Shown here piece by piece: positions 1-8,740 of a stretch of 64,000 bases of DNA. How positions within the stretch are numbered: the first letter of the stretch is position 1; each line of letters opens with the position of its first letter. The translations under genes and the position numbers were made by a program. The notes under the pieces are model-generated. The model was given only the letters and a program-made list of their open reading frames with translations. It had not been told where the DNA came from and made no database searches. The stretch comes from CAVVSD01 sp963837655 (GTDB lineage: Bacteria > Actinomycetota > Thermoleophilia > Solirubrobacterales > Solirubrobacteraceae), in the NCBI GenBank assembly GCA_963837655.1, contig CAWIOK010000010.1, positions 24,096-88,095 on the forward strand. The letters run 5' to 3'.

Positions 1-1037
1 GACCAGGCCACCGCGGCCGGGTCGGCGGTGATGTCGGCGTCCTTGGTCAGCGTGGCCAGGTCGGCGGACAGGTCCAGGCCGGCCTTGGCGTAGAGCGCCT
101 TCACCGTGGACAGGTACGGCGAGCGGCGAAGCTCACGGGCGAAGTCCACGCCCTTCGTCCACGAGGAGTTGCCGCCCGCGGCGACCTCGATCTGCTGCCG
201 GCCGGTGACCGTGAACGGGATGATCGGGAACGCCGGGAAGCCGAACTCGGCGCCGTACTGCCCGGCCTCGACGGCGTCGGGGTCGGTGGGATCGGGCGGC
301 GCCGGAGCCGTCGGCGCCCAGTCCGTGGTGTTCAGGAACGCCATCGCCAGCGCGAGGCGGGCACGGCCCTCCGGCGTCGTCTGGGCCTGCACGCCGATCG
401 CCTGCAGCTGGCCGGCCGCGGCGGCGGCCTCCGCCTGGTCGGCGTAGCGGACGAGCTTGATGGACTGGTCGGGCGCGAGCAGACGGCTCATCGCGTACTC
501 GCCGTCGAGCTGGTAGTTGGACAGGTTGGTCCCGCCGTAGACGATGCCGCACGTGCTCAGAGCGCCGTCGATGCGCCCGTTGCCCTGCTCCGCCTCGAGC
601 GAGCTGACCAAACCGCCCATGGACGTGCCGACAGCGAGGACGTGGTCGGGCTTGCGTGGCAGGACCGTCTTCTCGACCTGTGCGAGGGTCTCGAACTGCT
701 CGTCGACCGCCGTCCCGAGCACCCACAGCGAGCCGCTCGGTGGCCCCAGGCCTGACCCGGCGAGCGCGTACCCGTGTGCGAGCAGGGCGGCCTTCGTGTC
801 GTCGTCGGGCGCGTCGGCCGGATCGGTGGTCCCGTAGCCATGGCTGTAGAGCAGCAGCGTGCCGTTCCAGTTGGCCGGGAGGTCGGCGACCCACGAGCCG
901 CCATCGCTCGTGGTGCCCGTGTAGTTGCCGGGCGGCGCGGCGTGGGCGGATGCGGCGCCCAGCAGCAGGGACCCGGTGGCCGCAAGCGCGGCCGCGACCA
1001 TCCAGGCGCGGCGGCGCAGGGACGCGATGCAAGCCAT
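1..1037 (-). CDS. Secreted alpha/beta hydrolase (3' end cut by window)
   Basis: The gene starts at ATG 1037 and stays open to the window edge, so the C-terminus is missing. Residues 1-33 form a typical Sec signal peptide (Arg-rich start, hydrophobic Ala/Leu stretch, AHA cleavage site), so the product is probably exported. The mature part opens with a strand and a LLLYSHGYG segment like an oxyanion-hole HG motif, and GTSMGG around residue 139 is a nucleophile elbow (GxSxG). These support a serine hydrolase of the alpha/beta fold. The substrate cannot be read from the sequence; esterase or peptidase are both possible. The acid and His of the triad are not both identified, partly because the end is missing. 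It stands alone, in the same direction as the ABC exporter genes behind it. Confidence 0.75.
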   Translation of the reverse strand, partial: MACIASLRRRAWMVAAALAATGSLLLGAASAHAAPPGNYTGTTSDGGSWVADLPANWNGTLLLYSHGYGTTDPADAPDDDTKAALLAHGYALAGSGLGPPSGSLWVLGTAVDEQFETLAQVEKTVLPRKPDHVLAVGTSMGGLVSSLEAEQGNGRIDGALSTCGIVYGGTNLSNYQLDGEYAMSRLLAPDQSIKLVRYADQAEAAAAAGQLQAIGVQAQTTPEGRARLALAMAFLNTTDWAPTAPAPPDPTDPDAVEAGQYGAEFGFPAFPIIPFTVTGRQQIEVAAGGNSSWTKGVDFARELRRSPYLSTVKALYAKAGLDLSADLATLTKDADITADPAAVAW

Positions 1038-1118
1038 GACCTCTCCTCTCGTCGGCGCCCCCCGCAGGGCGCACAGCACGATCACGGCTTCTACCCCGGG
1101 AAAGGGCCTTCGAGCCGG

Positions 1119-1841
1119 CTAGGCGCGCCGTGCGAGCGCCGCGGCGGCGGCGAGCGCCGCGACCGCCCACAGCCCGAGCGCCACGAGCTGCCCGCTGAAC
1201 GCGTGCTCGCCGAGCCAGGGATCCGTCACGGCGAGGATGGGTGAGGGCAGCGCGGAGGCCACGGACTGCATCGCCCCCGTCATGACACCCCGCGGCGGTC
1301 CGCCGCCACCGAGCAGGTAGAGCGGGAAGAACGCCAGCAGCCCGACGGCCTGCGCGGCACGCGCCGACGGCACCGCGAGCCCGATGACGACGCCGAGCAG
1401 CAGCAGGCACACGACGCCGACGACCGCGCCGACGACCGTCTGCCAGCCGTACACGACGCTCGGGATGCCGTACGTCACCGACGCCAGCGCGAGCACGACG
1501 ACGCCGCCGACCACGATCAGCCCGAGCGTGACGAGCGCCTGCGACGACACCACCCGCCACGCCGGCACCCCGAACGCCTCGAAGCGCCGCAGCACCCCGC
1601 GCTCCCGGTACGACGCCAGGGACACCGGCAGACCGACCAGACACAGCGCGATGACCGGCACACCCAGTGACGCGACCACGTAGTAGTGGTCGGGTCGCAC
1701 GTTGCCGAACCCGTCGTCCGGGTGATCGCCGAACACCCCCGCGAGCACGACCATGCAGAACGCCGGGAAGACGAAGGCGAAGACCAGCACCGTCCAGTCG
1801 CGCGCGAGCAGCCGGGCCTCCACGGCAGCGAGACGTCCCAT
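1119..1841 (-). CDS. ABC-2 type transporter permease
   Basis: A 240-residue membrane protein. It opens with a short cytoplasmic stretch (MGRLAAVEARLLARDW) and then has about six hydrophobic segments, as in DrrB/YhhJ-like ABC-2 permeases. The motif ASYRERGVLRRFEAFGVP, a cytoplasmic coupling segment after the second membrane span, is typical of this family (RExGTLxRL-type). Its ATG overlaps the stop of the ATPase gene (TGATG), so the two are translationally coupled and almost certainly form one exporter. Drug, lipid or antibiotic export is usual for the family, but the substrate is unknown here. The two-component system just upstream in the same operon probably controls it. Confidence 0.88.
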   Translation of the reverse strand: MGRLAAVEARLLARDWTVLVFAFVFPAFCMVVLAGVFGDHPDDGFGNVRPDHYYVVASLGVPVIALCLVGLPVSLASYRERGVLRRFEAFGVPAWRVVSSQALVTLGLIVVGGVVVLALASVTYGIPSVVYGWQTVVGAVVGVVCLLLLGVVIGLAVPSARAAQAVGLLAFFPLYLLGGGGPPRGVMTGAMQSVASALPSPILAVTDPWLGEHAFSGQLVALGLWAVAALAAAAALARRA

Positions 1842-2746
1842 CACAGACCTCCGTCCAGCATCGCCACGACCGAGTCCTCCAGCGTCGGCCGCACGACCGT
1901 GAAGTCCTCGGCGCCCACGGAGCGCCGCGCGAGCTCGGCGGCCACGAGCACGACCGATCGCGACTCGCCGCGCACGGAGGCGAAGCGGCCGTCCCAGCGC
2001 ACCTCGGCGACTCCCGGCACGCGCTCCAACCCCTCCAGCACAGAAGCCGACGCCGACGAGAACCGCATCGCCACCGGGCCGCCGAACCCCACGAGCTCCG
2101 ACGGCGCACCCCACGCGACGACGACCCCGTCGCTCATCACCGCGACGCGGTCGCAGAGCCGCTCCGCCTCGTCCATGTCGTGGGTGACGAGCACGACGGT
2201 CGCGCCCTGATCGCGGGCCTGCTCGACGAGCCCCCACGTCTCGCGCCGCGCGGCCGGATCGAGCCCCTGCGTCAGCTCGTCGAGGAAGACGAGCCGGGGA
2301 CGGTTGACCAGCGCGAGCGCCAGGAACAGCCGCTGGCGCTGACCGCCCGACAGCGTCCCGAACGCCTGGCGCAGCATCCCGTCCAGGCCCCACACGGCAG
2401 CCAGCGAACGCCAGTCGACGACGTCCCCGGCCAGCCCCGCGAACAGCCGCAGCGCCTCGCCCACCCGCAGCCGGTCCGGCAGCGCCGACGTCTGCAGCTG
2501 CGCACCGATCAACGGGCGCAACGCGGAGCGGGACCGCACCGGATCCAACCCGAGCACCCGGACCACGCCACTGTCCGCTGAGCGCAGCCCCTGCACCACC
2601 TCGACCGTCGTCGTCTTGCCCGCGCCGTTGCGCCCGGCAATCCCGAAGATCTCGCCGTCCGCGACGCTGAAGTCCACGCCACGGAGCACCGGCCGGCCGT
2701 CGTAGTCCTTGCGGAGGTCGGTGACCTCGATCGCTGTGCCGTCCAT
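1841..2746 (-). CDS. ABC transporter ATP-binding protein (DrrA-like)
   Basis: A 301-residue ATPase that drives the adjoining permease. Walker A GRNGAGKT is at residues 38-45, the signature LSGGQRQRL near 132-140, Walker B LVFLDE near 152-157 and the switch His in VTHD near 187-190. The D-loop region reads DELTQGLDP instead of the usual DEPTxGLDP, so Pro is replaced by Leu after the catalytic Glu. I chose ATG 2746 (MDGTAIEVTDLRKDYDG), which begins right at the fold; an in-frame upstream ATG at 2791 would add 15 residues without domain character. The C-terminal third carries a regulatory domain as in DrrA. Substrate unknown. Confidence 0.9.
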   Translation of the reverse strand: MDGTAIEVTDLRKDYDGRPVLRGVDFSVADGEIFGIAGRNGAGKTTTVEVVQGLRSADSGVVRVLGLDPVRSRSALRPLIGAQLQTSALPDRLRVGEALRLFAGLAGDVVDWRSLAAVWGLDGMLRQAFGTLSGGQRQRLFLALALVNRPRLVFLDELTQGLDPAARRETWGLVEQARDQGATVVLVTHDMDEAERLCDRVAVMSDGVVVAWGAPSELVGFGGPVAMRFSSASASVLEGLERVPGVAEVRWDGRFASVRGESRSVVLVAAELARRSVGAEDFTVVRPTLEDSVVAMLDGGL

Positions 2747-2806
2747 GCCCCGAGACACTGCAGCGGGGCGCCGCGCAGCACATCGGCCCACGGGCCCGAC
2801 CGCATC

Positions 2807-3462
2807 TCAGCCCGCGGGCGGAGCCCCCGGCGTCACGACCCCGTGGTCGTAGGCGAAGACGATCGCCGCCGGGCGGTCGCGCACGCCGAGCTTCAGGAAG
2901 ATCGACCCGACGTGCGTCTTGACCGTCGCCCCGGCGACGAACAGCTCAGCAGCGATCTCCGCGTTCGTCGCACCACGCGCCATCAGCCGCAGGACGTCGT
3001 GCTCGCGATCGGTCAGCGCGTCGATCCGCGCCACCTCCCGCGACGCGGGCGCGACGAGCCGCCGGTACTGCGTGAGGACGCGCGGCGTGACGGCGGGGTC
3101 GAACCACGCAGCGCCGCCGGCAACCGCGCGGGCGGCGGCGATGAGGTCCTCGGCCGAGGAGTCCTTCAGCACGAACCCGGCGGCCCCGGCCTGCAGCGCG
3201 GCCCAGAGCACCTCGTCCTCGCCGAACGTCGTCAGGACGAGCACCGGCACGTCGGGCAGCTGCGCCGTCGCCTCGATGCCGTCCATCCGCGGCATGCGGA
3301 TGTCCATGAGGACGAGATCCAGCCCAACCCGGGCAGCCGCTCCACGGCCTCCGCACCATCGGCACACTCGGCGACGACGTCGAACCCATCCTCCGGCGAG
3401 AGGATCCGCGCCACGCCGGCCCGGACGATCGCCTGGTCGTCGACGAGGGCGACGCGGATCAC
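2807..3462 (-). pseudogene. NarL/FixJ-family response regulator, broken by a one-base frameshift
   Basis: Start GTG 3462 overlaps the stop of the kinase gene (GTGA). The first about 41 codons encode the start of a receiver domain (VIRVALVDDQAIVRAGVARIL, with the acidic pair DD). The frame then shifts near 3337-3340; downstream codons in another frame continue the same domain with phospho-acceptor Asp in LVLMDIRMPRMDG, the Thr of LTTFGE and Lys of VLKDSS, followed by a LuxR-type HTH (LTDREHDVLRLMARG). Restoring one G in the run GCGG(G)CTG joins the halves perfectly as ERAARVGLDLVLMD. Either a real inactivation or a base-calling error; the rest of the gene shows no decay. It would pair with the kinase upstream and regulate the ABC exporter. 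Confidence 0.85.
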
Positions 3463-4568
3463 GCGGGCGCCTCGACCGGGAGCCGGCAGGTCACGCGCCA
3501 GCCGCCGGGCATCGGGCCGGCCACGAGGTCGCCGCCGAGCGCAGTCGCCCGCTCGCGCATCCCGACGAGCCCGTAGCCGGAACCACCGGAGCCAGATGAC
3601 AGTCGCCCGGTCGTCTCGGCGTCGAGCAGCAGCTCGTCGCCTGCGCGCGAGACGCCGAGCACCGTCCGCGCCTCCGGCGCATGGCGCGCAGCGTTGGCCA
3701 GTGCCTCCTGTGCGATGCGGTACGCCGCGACGCCGACACTGGGATCGACGGACGACAGGTCCCCGCGCACGCGCAGCTCGACGGCCAGGCCGCCGGCGCA
3801 GGCGTCGTCGACCAAGGTGGAGATGTCGCGCGTCGTCGGCACCGGTGGGGCGACCCCCTCGTCGTCGCGCAGGAACGTCAGCGTCTGGCGCAGCTCGCGC
3901 ATGCTCCGCCGTCCCTGCTCCTCGGCCGCCCGGAGCCCCTCCTCGGCGGCATCGGGATCCCGCCGCAGCACGTGCCGGGCCCCGGTCACGTGCAGCATCA
4001 TCGCCGCCAGGCCGTGCCCGACGAGGTCGTGGACGTCGCGCGCGATCTCCCGCCGCTGCGCGACGAGCGCCTGCTCGGCGAGCTCCTGGCGCGTCGCGTC
4101 CAGCTGCGCGGCGAGCTGCATCTGTCGCAGCACCGCCCGCGAGACGATCCACGGGAACGCGATCCCGAGCATCCAGACCCCGACGCCGAAGTCCTCGTCC
4201 GCGGGCGCGGTGAGCGAGACGATCACGGGACCGGCGAGCGTCAGGAGGCCGAGCGGCAGGGACAGGCGCAGCGCCGGAACCCACGCACCGACGACGAACG
4301 CGAGGATCGAGAGCTCGAACAGCAGCGGTTCGAGATGCCCCGGCCGGACGGCGATCACGACGGAGGCGACCACCGTCACCGCGACGGCGACGATGGGCAC
4401 ACGGGGCACCCAGGCCCAGGCGGCGAACGCGGCGGCGGGGATCGCGGCGAGCACCACGGAGCCCACCGGGGCCGGGTCGACGATCACCGCGACGAGCGCG
4501 ACGATGAGCGCCAGCGGCGGGACGGGGCGCCGGACCTCGTCCTGCACCGGATGGTCCGTCACGGCCAC
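3459..4568 (-). CDS. Membrane sensor histidine kinase (HisKA_3, NarL/DesK type)
   Basis: A 369-residue kinase. Residues about 18-145 hold several hydrophobic membrane segments with no large extracellular domain, as in DesK-like sensors. The dimerisation and phospho-acceptor region reads RREIARDVHDLVGHGL with His180, typical of HisKA_3. An ATPase domain follows (N-box QEALANAARHA, G-box GSGYGLVGMRERA near the C-terminus). GTG 4568 gives a short hydrophilic N-terminus before the first membrane segment. It overlaps the response-regulator gene by four bases and lies upstream of an ABC-2 exporter, a common stress-sensing layout. The signal is unknown. Confidence 0.88.
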   Translation of the reverse strand: MAVTDHPVQDEVRRPVPPLALIVALVAVIVDPAPVGSVVLAAIPAAAFAAWAWVPRVPIVAVAVTVVASVVIAVRPGHLEPLLFELSILAFVVGAWVPALRLSLPLGLLTLAGPVIVSLTAPADEDFGVGVWMLGIAFPWIVSRAVLRQMQLAAQLDATRQELAEQALVAQRREIARDVHDLVGHGLAAMMLHVTGARHVLRRDPDAAEEGLRAAEEQGRRSMRELRQTLTFLRDDEGVAPPVPTTRDISTLVDDACAGGLAVELRVRGDLSSVDPSVGVAAYRIAQEALANAARHAPEARTVLGVSRAGDELLLDAETTGRLSSGSGGSGYGLVGMRERATALGGDLVAGPMPGGWRVTCRLPVEAPA

Positions 4569-4672
4569 GCCCGGACGGTACCCAGCGCCGGCAACCCCGG
4601 CATCCCCCCACGGTCTCTCGAGGTCTGCGTCTCAGGGCGGACTCGGACGCCCCGACCTGCGACCGTGCGTGC

Positions 4673-5605
4673 ATGCGCATCCTCATCGCCTACGACGGCT
4701 CCCCCGCCGGCCAGGGAGTCCTGCACTCGGTTCCCGCCCTGTTCCCCGAGGCGCAGGCGCGCGTGCTCACGGTCTACGAGGGGCCGTTGGAGATGGAGAT
4801 CGCACTGGCCTCCGCGGGTGGCGTGGGCTACGTCGGGCTCGACGACGCCTCCTGGCAGGAGTTCGAGGACACCTCCCAGGGCGAGGCGCTCGCGACCGCG
4901 CAGGGCGCGGCCAAGGGTCTGGCGGACGCCGGTCTGACGGCCGATGCCGAGGTGGCGCGCGCTCGCGGCGAAGCGGGCACGGTCGCCGGCGTCCTGGAGG
5001 CGGCAGAGGCGTGGGACGCCGACGTCATCGCGACCGGCACCCGCGGTCGCGGCGGCCTGAAGCGGGTGCTGCTGGGCTCCACGTCGACCGCGCTGCTGCA
5101 TCGCGCGGATCGGCCTGTCCTCGTGGTTCCCGGCGATGCCGCGACCGGCGACGGCCCGGTCCTGGTGGCCTACGACGGGTCCGGCGCCGCACGCGCCGCC
5201 GTCGAGACGACCGCCCGCCTCGTCCCGGGCAGGACGATCGTCGTGCTGAACGTCTGGACCTCGCCCGACTACGCCGTCGGCGTGATGGCGGGGGCCGGGC
5301 CACCGATCGACATGGCGCCGAAGGTCGAGGGCTGGATGACCGAGCAGTCGGCCGCGTCGGCGAACGAGGGCGTGCAGATCGCCGAGGGCGCCGGGGCGAC
5401 GGCGCGTGGTCGCTCCGATCGCATCGCCGGCTCGCTGCACGAGGGGATCCTCGACATCGCCGAGGCCGAGGGCGCTGTCCTGCTCGTGACGGGCTCGCGC
5501 GGGCGCGGCGGCGTCACCTCGGTGCTCCTCGGCTCGGTCTCCGCGGGTCTCGTGCACAGCGCGCAGATCCCGACGATGGTCGTGCCGGACCCCGAACACG
5601 ACTGA
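4673..5605 (+). CDS. Tandem-domain universal stress protein (UspA family)
   Basis: A 310-residue cytoplasmic protein with two UspA domains (about 1-150 and 158-310). Each ends with the ATP-binding signature of the family: GTRGRGGLKRVLLGSTS in the first and GSRGRGGVTSVLLGSVS in the second (G-2X-G-9X-G-S/T). The N-terminus MRILIAYDGSPAG is the usual first strand and Asp. Tandem Usp proteins in actinobacteria bind ATP and respond to hypoxia and stress. It is transcribed away from the membrane kinase gene at 4568, and is followed 49 bases later by a PAS/GAF kinase in the same direction, so the two may share a transcript. Confidence 0.92.
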   Translation: MRILIAYDGSPAGQGVLHSVPALFPEAQARVLTVYEGPLEMEIALASAGGVGYVGLDDASWQEFEDTSQGEALATAQGAAKGLADAGLTADAEVARARGEAGTVAGVLEAAEAWDADVIATGTRGRGGLKRVLLGSTSTALLHRADRPVLVVPGDAATGDGPVLVAYDGSGAARAAVETTARLVPGRTIVVLNVWTSPDYAVGVMAGAGPPIDMAPKVEGWMTEQSAASANEGVQIAEGAGATARGRSDRIAGSLHEGILDIAEAEGAVLLVTGSRGRGGVTSVLLGSVSAGLVHSAQIPTMVVPDPEHD

Positions 5606-5654
5606 CGCGCCGCGCTTGCCGCGGCCCACCGTTTCCAAGATCCTCCCAGCGCAC

Positions 5655-7217
5655 ATGGAGGAGGAGCCCGAGACCGAGGAGTTCGTCGTCGGTGATTCGT
5701 TCGCGCGGATCCTGACCGAGACGACCCAGTCGCTGGTCTGCGTCTACGACCGCGACGGTCGGATCCTGCTCTTCAACGAGGCGTGCGAGCGCGCGACGGG
5801 GTTCACGCGCGACGAGGTCATCGGCCGCAACGCGCGCGACGTGGTCATCCCGCCCGAGGAGCGCGACGCGTTCGGGGAGTTCCTGGCCTACGTCTGGTCG
5901 GCTCGGACGTCCAGCCCGCAGGTCGGGCACTGGATGGCGAAGGACGGCGGGCGGCGGCTCATCGCCTGGTCCAACCGGCCGATGGTCGGCGACGACGGTG
6001 TCCAGCAGGCGCTCGTCACGACGGGGATCGACCTGACCGACCGGGCCCCGCGGCACGAGTCGGGCGAGCGCGCGCTGCCCGTCGAGCCGGGTGCGAAGCT
6101 TGCCGAGATCAGCCGGCTGGCGGCCGAACAGCGCTCGCTGCGTCGCGTCGCGACGCTCGTCGCCTCCGAGGTCACGCCCGAGCGGGTCTTCATGGCCGTC
6201 TCGGAGGAGTGCGCGCGGGTCCTGGAGGTCAACGCGTCGGTCGTCGTGCGCTACGAGGGCGACGGCTCGGCGACGATCGTCGGGCGCCACAATCGCGACG
6301 GCATCGACGTGTTTCAGCTCGGCGCGGTGCTGTCGGCCGAGATCCACTCCGCGCTCGGGCGGGTTCGGGAGTTCGAGACACCCGCGCGCGTGGACGACTG
6401 GGGCGTGCTGTCCGGGCAGACGGCGGAGGCGATGTTCCGCGGTGGGTACCGCTCGACGGCGGCCGCGCCGATCGTCGTCCTGGGGATGTTGTGGGGGGCG
6501 GTGGCGATCGGCAGCGAGGACCCGCTGCCGCCCGAGACCGAGAACCGGCTCGGCGCGTTCTGCGAGCTGGTGTCCCTGGCCGTCGCCAGCGCGCAGGCGC
6601 GCGAGGACCTCATCGCGTCGCGCGCACGTCTGGTGATGGTGGGCGACGAGCAGCGGCGGCGCCTGGAGCGCAACCTCCACGACGGCGCGCAGCAGAGCCT
6701 GGTGTCGGTTGCGTTGAAGCTGCGTCTCGCGCGCGCGCGCCAGGGGAACGACCCGGAAGCGGCGACGCTGCTGCTCGAGGACGCGATGCGCGAGCTGGAC
6801 ACCGGTCTGGAGGAGCTGCGCGAGATCGCCCGGGGTATCCACCCGGCGATCCTGAGCGAGCGTGGGTTGCGCCCTGCGCTGGAGGCGCTGACCGAGCGGC
6901 TCCTGCTGCCGGTGCAGATCGACATCCCCGACGAGCGGCTGCCGCATCACAGCGAGGCGACGGCGTACTACATCGTGTCCGAGGCGCTGACGAACGTCAC
7001 GCGGCACTCGGCGGCCACCAGCGTGCACGTCTCGGTGCGTCGCGACGGCGGGATGCTGCGCTGCGAGGTGTCCGACGACGGTCGCGGGGGGGCGGATCCG
7101 AACAGCGGCACCGGGATCCTCGGGCTCCGTGACCGCGCTGAGGCCGCCGGCGGGACGCTGACCGTCGTGAGCCCGCCGGGGCGCGGAACGGTCGTCGCAG
7201 CAGCCGTACCGCTCTGA
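5655..7217 (+). CDS. Soluble PAS-GAF sensor histidine kinase
   Basis: About 520 residues without membrane segments. An N-terminal PAS domain (DRDGRILLFNEACERATGF through GIDLTDR) is followed by a GAF domain and a HisKA_3 phospho-acceptor segment RRRLERNLHDGAQQSLV with His near residue 342. An HATPase domain completes it (N-box ALTNVTRHS, G-box GILGLRDRAEAAGG). ATG 5655 is chosen; an in-frame TTG at 5616 would add 13 residues of low-complexity sequence. There is no response-regulator gene beside it, so it is an orphan kinase. PAS/GAF kinases of this LHDGAQQ type often sense redox state or small ligands, but no haem or flavin ligand residue was identified. Confidence 0.88.
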   Translation: MEEEPETEEFVVGDSFARILTETTQSLVCVYDRDGRILLFNEACERATGFTRDEVIGRNARDVVIPPEERDAFGEFLAYVWSARTSSPQVGHWMAKDGGRRLIAWSNRPMVGDDGVQQALVTTGIDLTDRAPRHESGERALPVEPGAKLAEISRLAAEQRSLRRVATLVASEVTPERVFMAVSEECARVLEVNASVVVRYEGDGSATIVGRHNRDGIDVFQLGAVLSAEIHSALGRVREFETPARVDDWGVLSGQTAEAMFRGGYRSTAAAPIVVLGMLWGAVAIGSEDPLPPETENRLGAFCELVSLAVASAQAREDLIASRARLVMVGDEQRRRLERNLHDGAQQSLVSVALKLRLARARQGNDPEAATLLLEDAMRELDTGLEELREIARGIHPAILSERGLRPALEALTERLLLPVQIDIPDERLPHHSEATAYYIVSEALTNVTRHSAATSVHVSVRRDGGMLRCEVSDDGRGGADPNSGTGILGLRDRAEAAGGTLTVVSPPGRGTVVAAAVPL

Positions 7218-7275
7218 CACACACTTGTCACATTGCGCGCGCCCCGTGCAACGTGCCGCCTGGGACCGTCCTCCC

Positions 7276-7456
7276 ATGCACCCCACCACGCGTCACCACA
7301 GCGCCGAGCGGGCCTTCCGCCAGCTGATCACCGACGGCGAGTTCGCCGAGCCCGACGACGTCGAGTACACCGAGCGATCGGTCGTCTTCCTGTGGCACGC
7401 CACGAAGCTCAGCGGTCGTCGTCGACCTCGACGAGCCGCTGGCCGATGCCGCCTGA
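7276..7456 (+). pseudogene. Small conserved-looking protein gene with one-base insertion
   Basis: From ATG 7276 the reading frame encodes a compact acidic polypeptide ending VEYTERSVVFLWHATKL. After this, the frame turns into Arg-rich low-complexity sequence. Dropping the A at about 7411 instead gives AVVVDLDEPLADAA and a TGA at 7454-7456, a natural hydrophobic strand and stop. The span of 181 bases equals 60 codons plus one, matching a single-base insertion. The pattern strand-WHxxKLAVVVDLDE resembles small proteins of unknown function in actinobacteria, but I cannot name a family. It lies directly against the remnant of a hydroxy-acid oxidase on the other strand. Confidence 0.55.
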
Positions 7457-7457
7457 C

Positions 7458-7604
7458 TCAGGCGGCGGCCTGGAGCAGGCTCCGGTCCAGCGCGCGCACC
7501 GAGGGCACGCCGAGCAGCATGAGGATCGTGCGCAGCTCCTCGCGGAGCAGCGCGTGCATGCGCTCGACGCCCTCCTGGCCGCCCGCGGCGACGCGGCCCG
7601 GCCC
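7458..7604 (-). pseudogene. 3' remnant of FMN-dependent alpha-hydroxy-acid dehydrogenase
   Basis: On the minus strand the about 49 codons ending at TGA 7458-7460 read AAGGQEGVERMHALLREE, LRTILMLLGVPSVRALDRS and a short tail. This matches the last helices of the LldD/glycolate-oxidase family (pattern GGxxGVExxLxLLxxELxxxMxLxG). The frame meets a TAA at 7605-7607 and the rest of the barrel (FMN-binding loops, catalytic His) is absent; the DUF1330 gene on the other strand occupies the place where it should be. So only the 3' end survived a deletion or rearrangement. No function is expected. Confidence 0.6.
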
Positions 7605-7683
7605 TTACCTGCGCGGTCATCGACCCGCGCGCCCCGGGCGGCGATCGTCTCCGGTGTCACCAGGAACGACGACCGAGGAGCCC

Positions 7684-8007
7684 ATGTCCGCCTACGCCAT
7701 CGCCCACCTGCGCGCCGTCGAAGTCGGCCCCGAGATCGTCGAGTACCTGGATCGCATCGATGCGACGCTCGAGCCCTTCGGTGGCCGCTTCATCGTCCAC
7801 GGCGCGGTGCCGGAGGTCCGCGAGGATGCGTTCCCGGGGACGATCGTCGTCATCGAGTTCCCCGACCGCGCGGCTGCGACGGCGTGGTACGAGTCCCCGG
7901 CCTACCAGGCGATCCTGCCGCTGCGGACCGAGAACTCCGACGGGACCGCCTTCATCATCGACGGGGTCGAGCCCGGACACCGCGCGCCGGACGTGCTCGC
8001 GGTGTAG
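7684..8007 (+). CDS. DUF1330 family protein
   Basis: A 107-residue cytoplasmic protein starting at ATG 7684 behind a GAGGAG ribosome site. The sequence follows the DUF1330 dimeric ferredoxin-like fold: an opening strand YAIAHLRAVEVGPEIVEYL, the central FGGRFIVHGA segment, the strand GTIVVIEFPD and the AxAWYESPAYQ helix, which are the usual conserved parts. The biochemical role of the family is not settled. It sits alone between the oxidase remnant and a DUF429 gene, both of which suggest a rearranged locus. Confidence 0.88.
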   Translation: MSAYAIAHLRAVEVGPEIVEYLDRIDATLEPFGGRFIVHGAVPEVREDAFPGTIVVIEFPDRAAATAWYESPAYQAILPLRTENSDGTAFIIDGVEPGHRAPDVLAV

Positions 8008-8057
8008 GCGAGCCGCTCGGCTGTCAGATCCGCCCGTACGCCCGCGACCATGGTGGT

Positions 8058-8732
8058 GTGACCGCGCAGCGCACCGTCCTCGGCATCGACTGGGCCCGGC
8101 CGCGATGGGTCGCCGTCGTCCTGGCGCCCGGCGCCCGCCCGCGGGTGCTCGCCGACCGCGATCTGGCCGTGCTCGTCGGCGCCGTCCCGGACGCGGCCTG
8201 CGTCGGCGTCGACATGCCGATCGGGCTGCCCGAGGCCGGACCACGCGCGGCGGACGCCGAGGCGCGGGCGTTCGTCGGCGCGCGGCGCAACAGCGTCTTC
8301 ATGACGCCGCCCGCCGCGGTGCTCGCGGCAGGGACCTACGCAGAGGCCAACGCACTCGCCGCCGCGCGCGCGGAGAAGGGGATATCGCAGCAGGCGTGGG
8401 GCCTGCGCGCGAACATCGCGGTCGTCGCGGGGGTCGCCGACGCGGACCGGCGGCTCATCGAGGTGCACCCGGAGGTGTCGTTCGTCGCGCTCGCGGGCGG
8501 TCACATGCGCGCCGCGAAGACGACGTGGAACGGGCAGATGGACCGCCGCGCCGCCCTCGCACGTGCAGGGATCGTCCTTCCCGACGACCTCGGCGACGCC
8601 GGCGTGGTGCCCGTGGCCGACGTGCTCGACGCGGCGGCGGTCGCGTGGAGCGCCCGGCGCTTCGCCGCCGGGGACGCGCGATCGTTCCCCGCGGCGGCAT
8701 CGCACGGTGACCGCCAGGTGATCTGGTACTGA
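8058..8732 (+). CDS. DUF429 family protein (RNase H-like fold)
   Basis: A 224-residue protein from GTG 8058. It begins TVLGIDWARPRWVAVVL, an Asp-containing first strand like the DUF429 family, whose members are predicted RNase H-fold nucleases, and continues with VGVDMPIGLPE and the RRNSVFMTPP segment that are hallmarks of this family. The C-terminal half keeps the conserved ARAEKGISQQAW and IEVHPEVSF motifs. An RNase-like function is predicted for the fold only and has not been shown. It ends 8 bases before recC, so it may be the first gene of the recCBD transcript. Confidence 0.85.
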   Translation: MTAQRTVLGIDWARPRWVAVVLAPGARPRVLADRDLAVLVGAVPDAACVGVDMPIGLPEAGPRAADAEARAFVGARRNSVFMTPPAAVLAAGTYAEANALAAARAEKGISQQAWGLRANIAVVAGVADADRRLIEVHPEVSFVALAGGHMRAAKTTWNGQMDRRAALARAGIVLPDDLGDAGVVPVADVLDAAAVAWSARRFAAGDARSFPAAASHGDRQVIWY

Positions 8733-8740
8733 CCACGACG

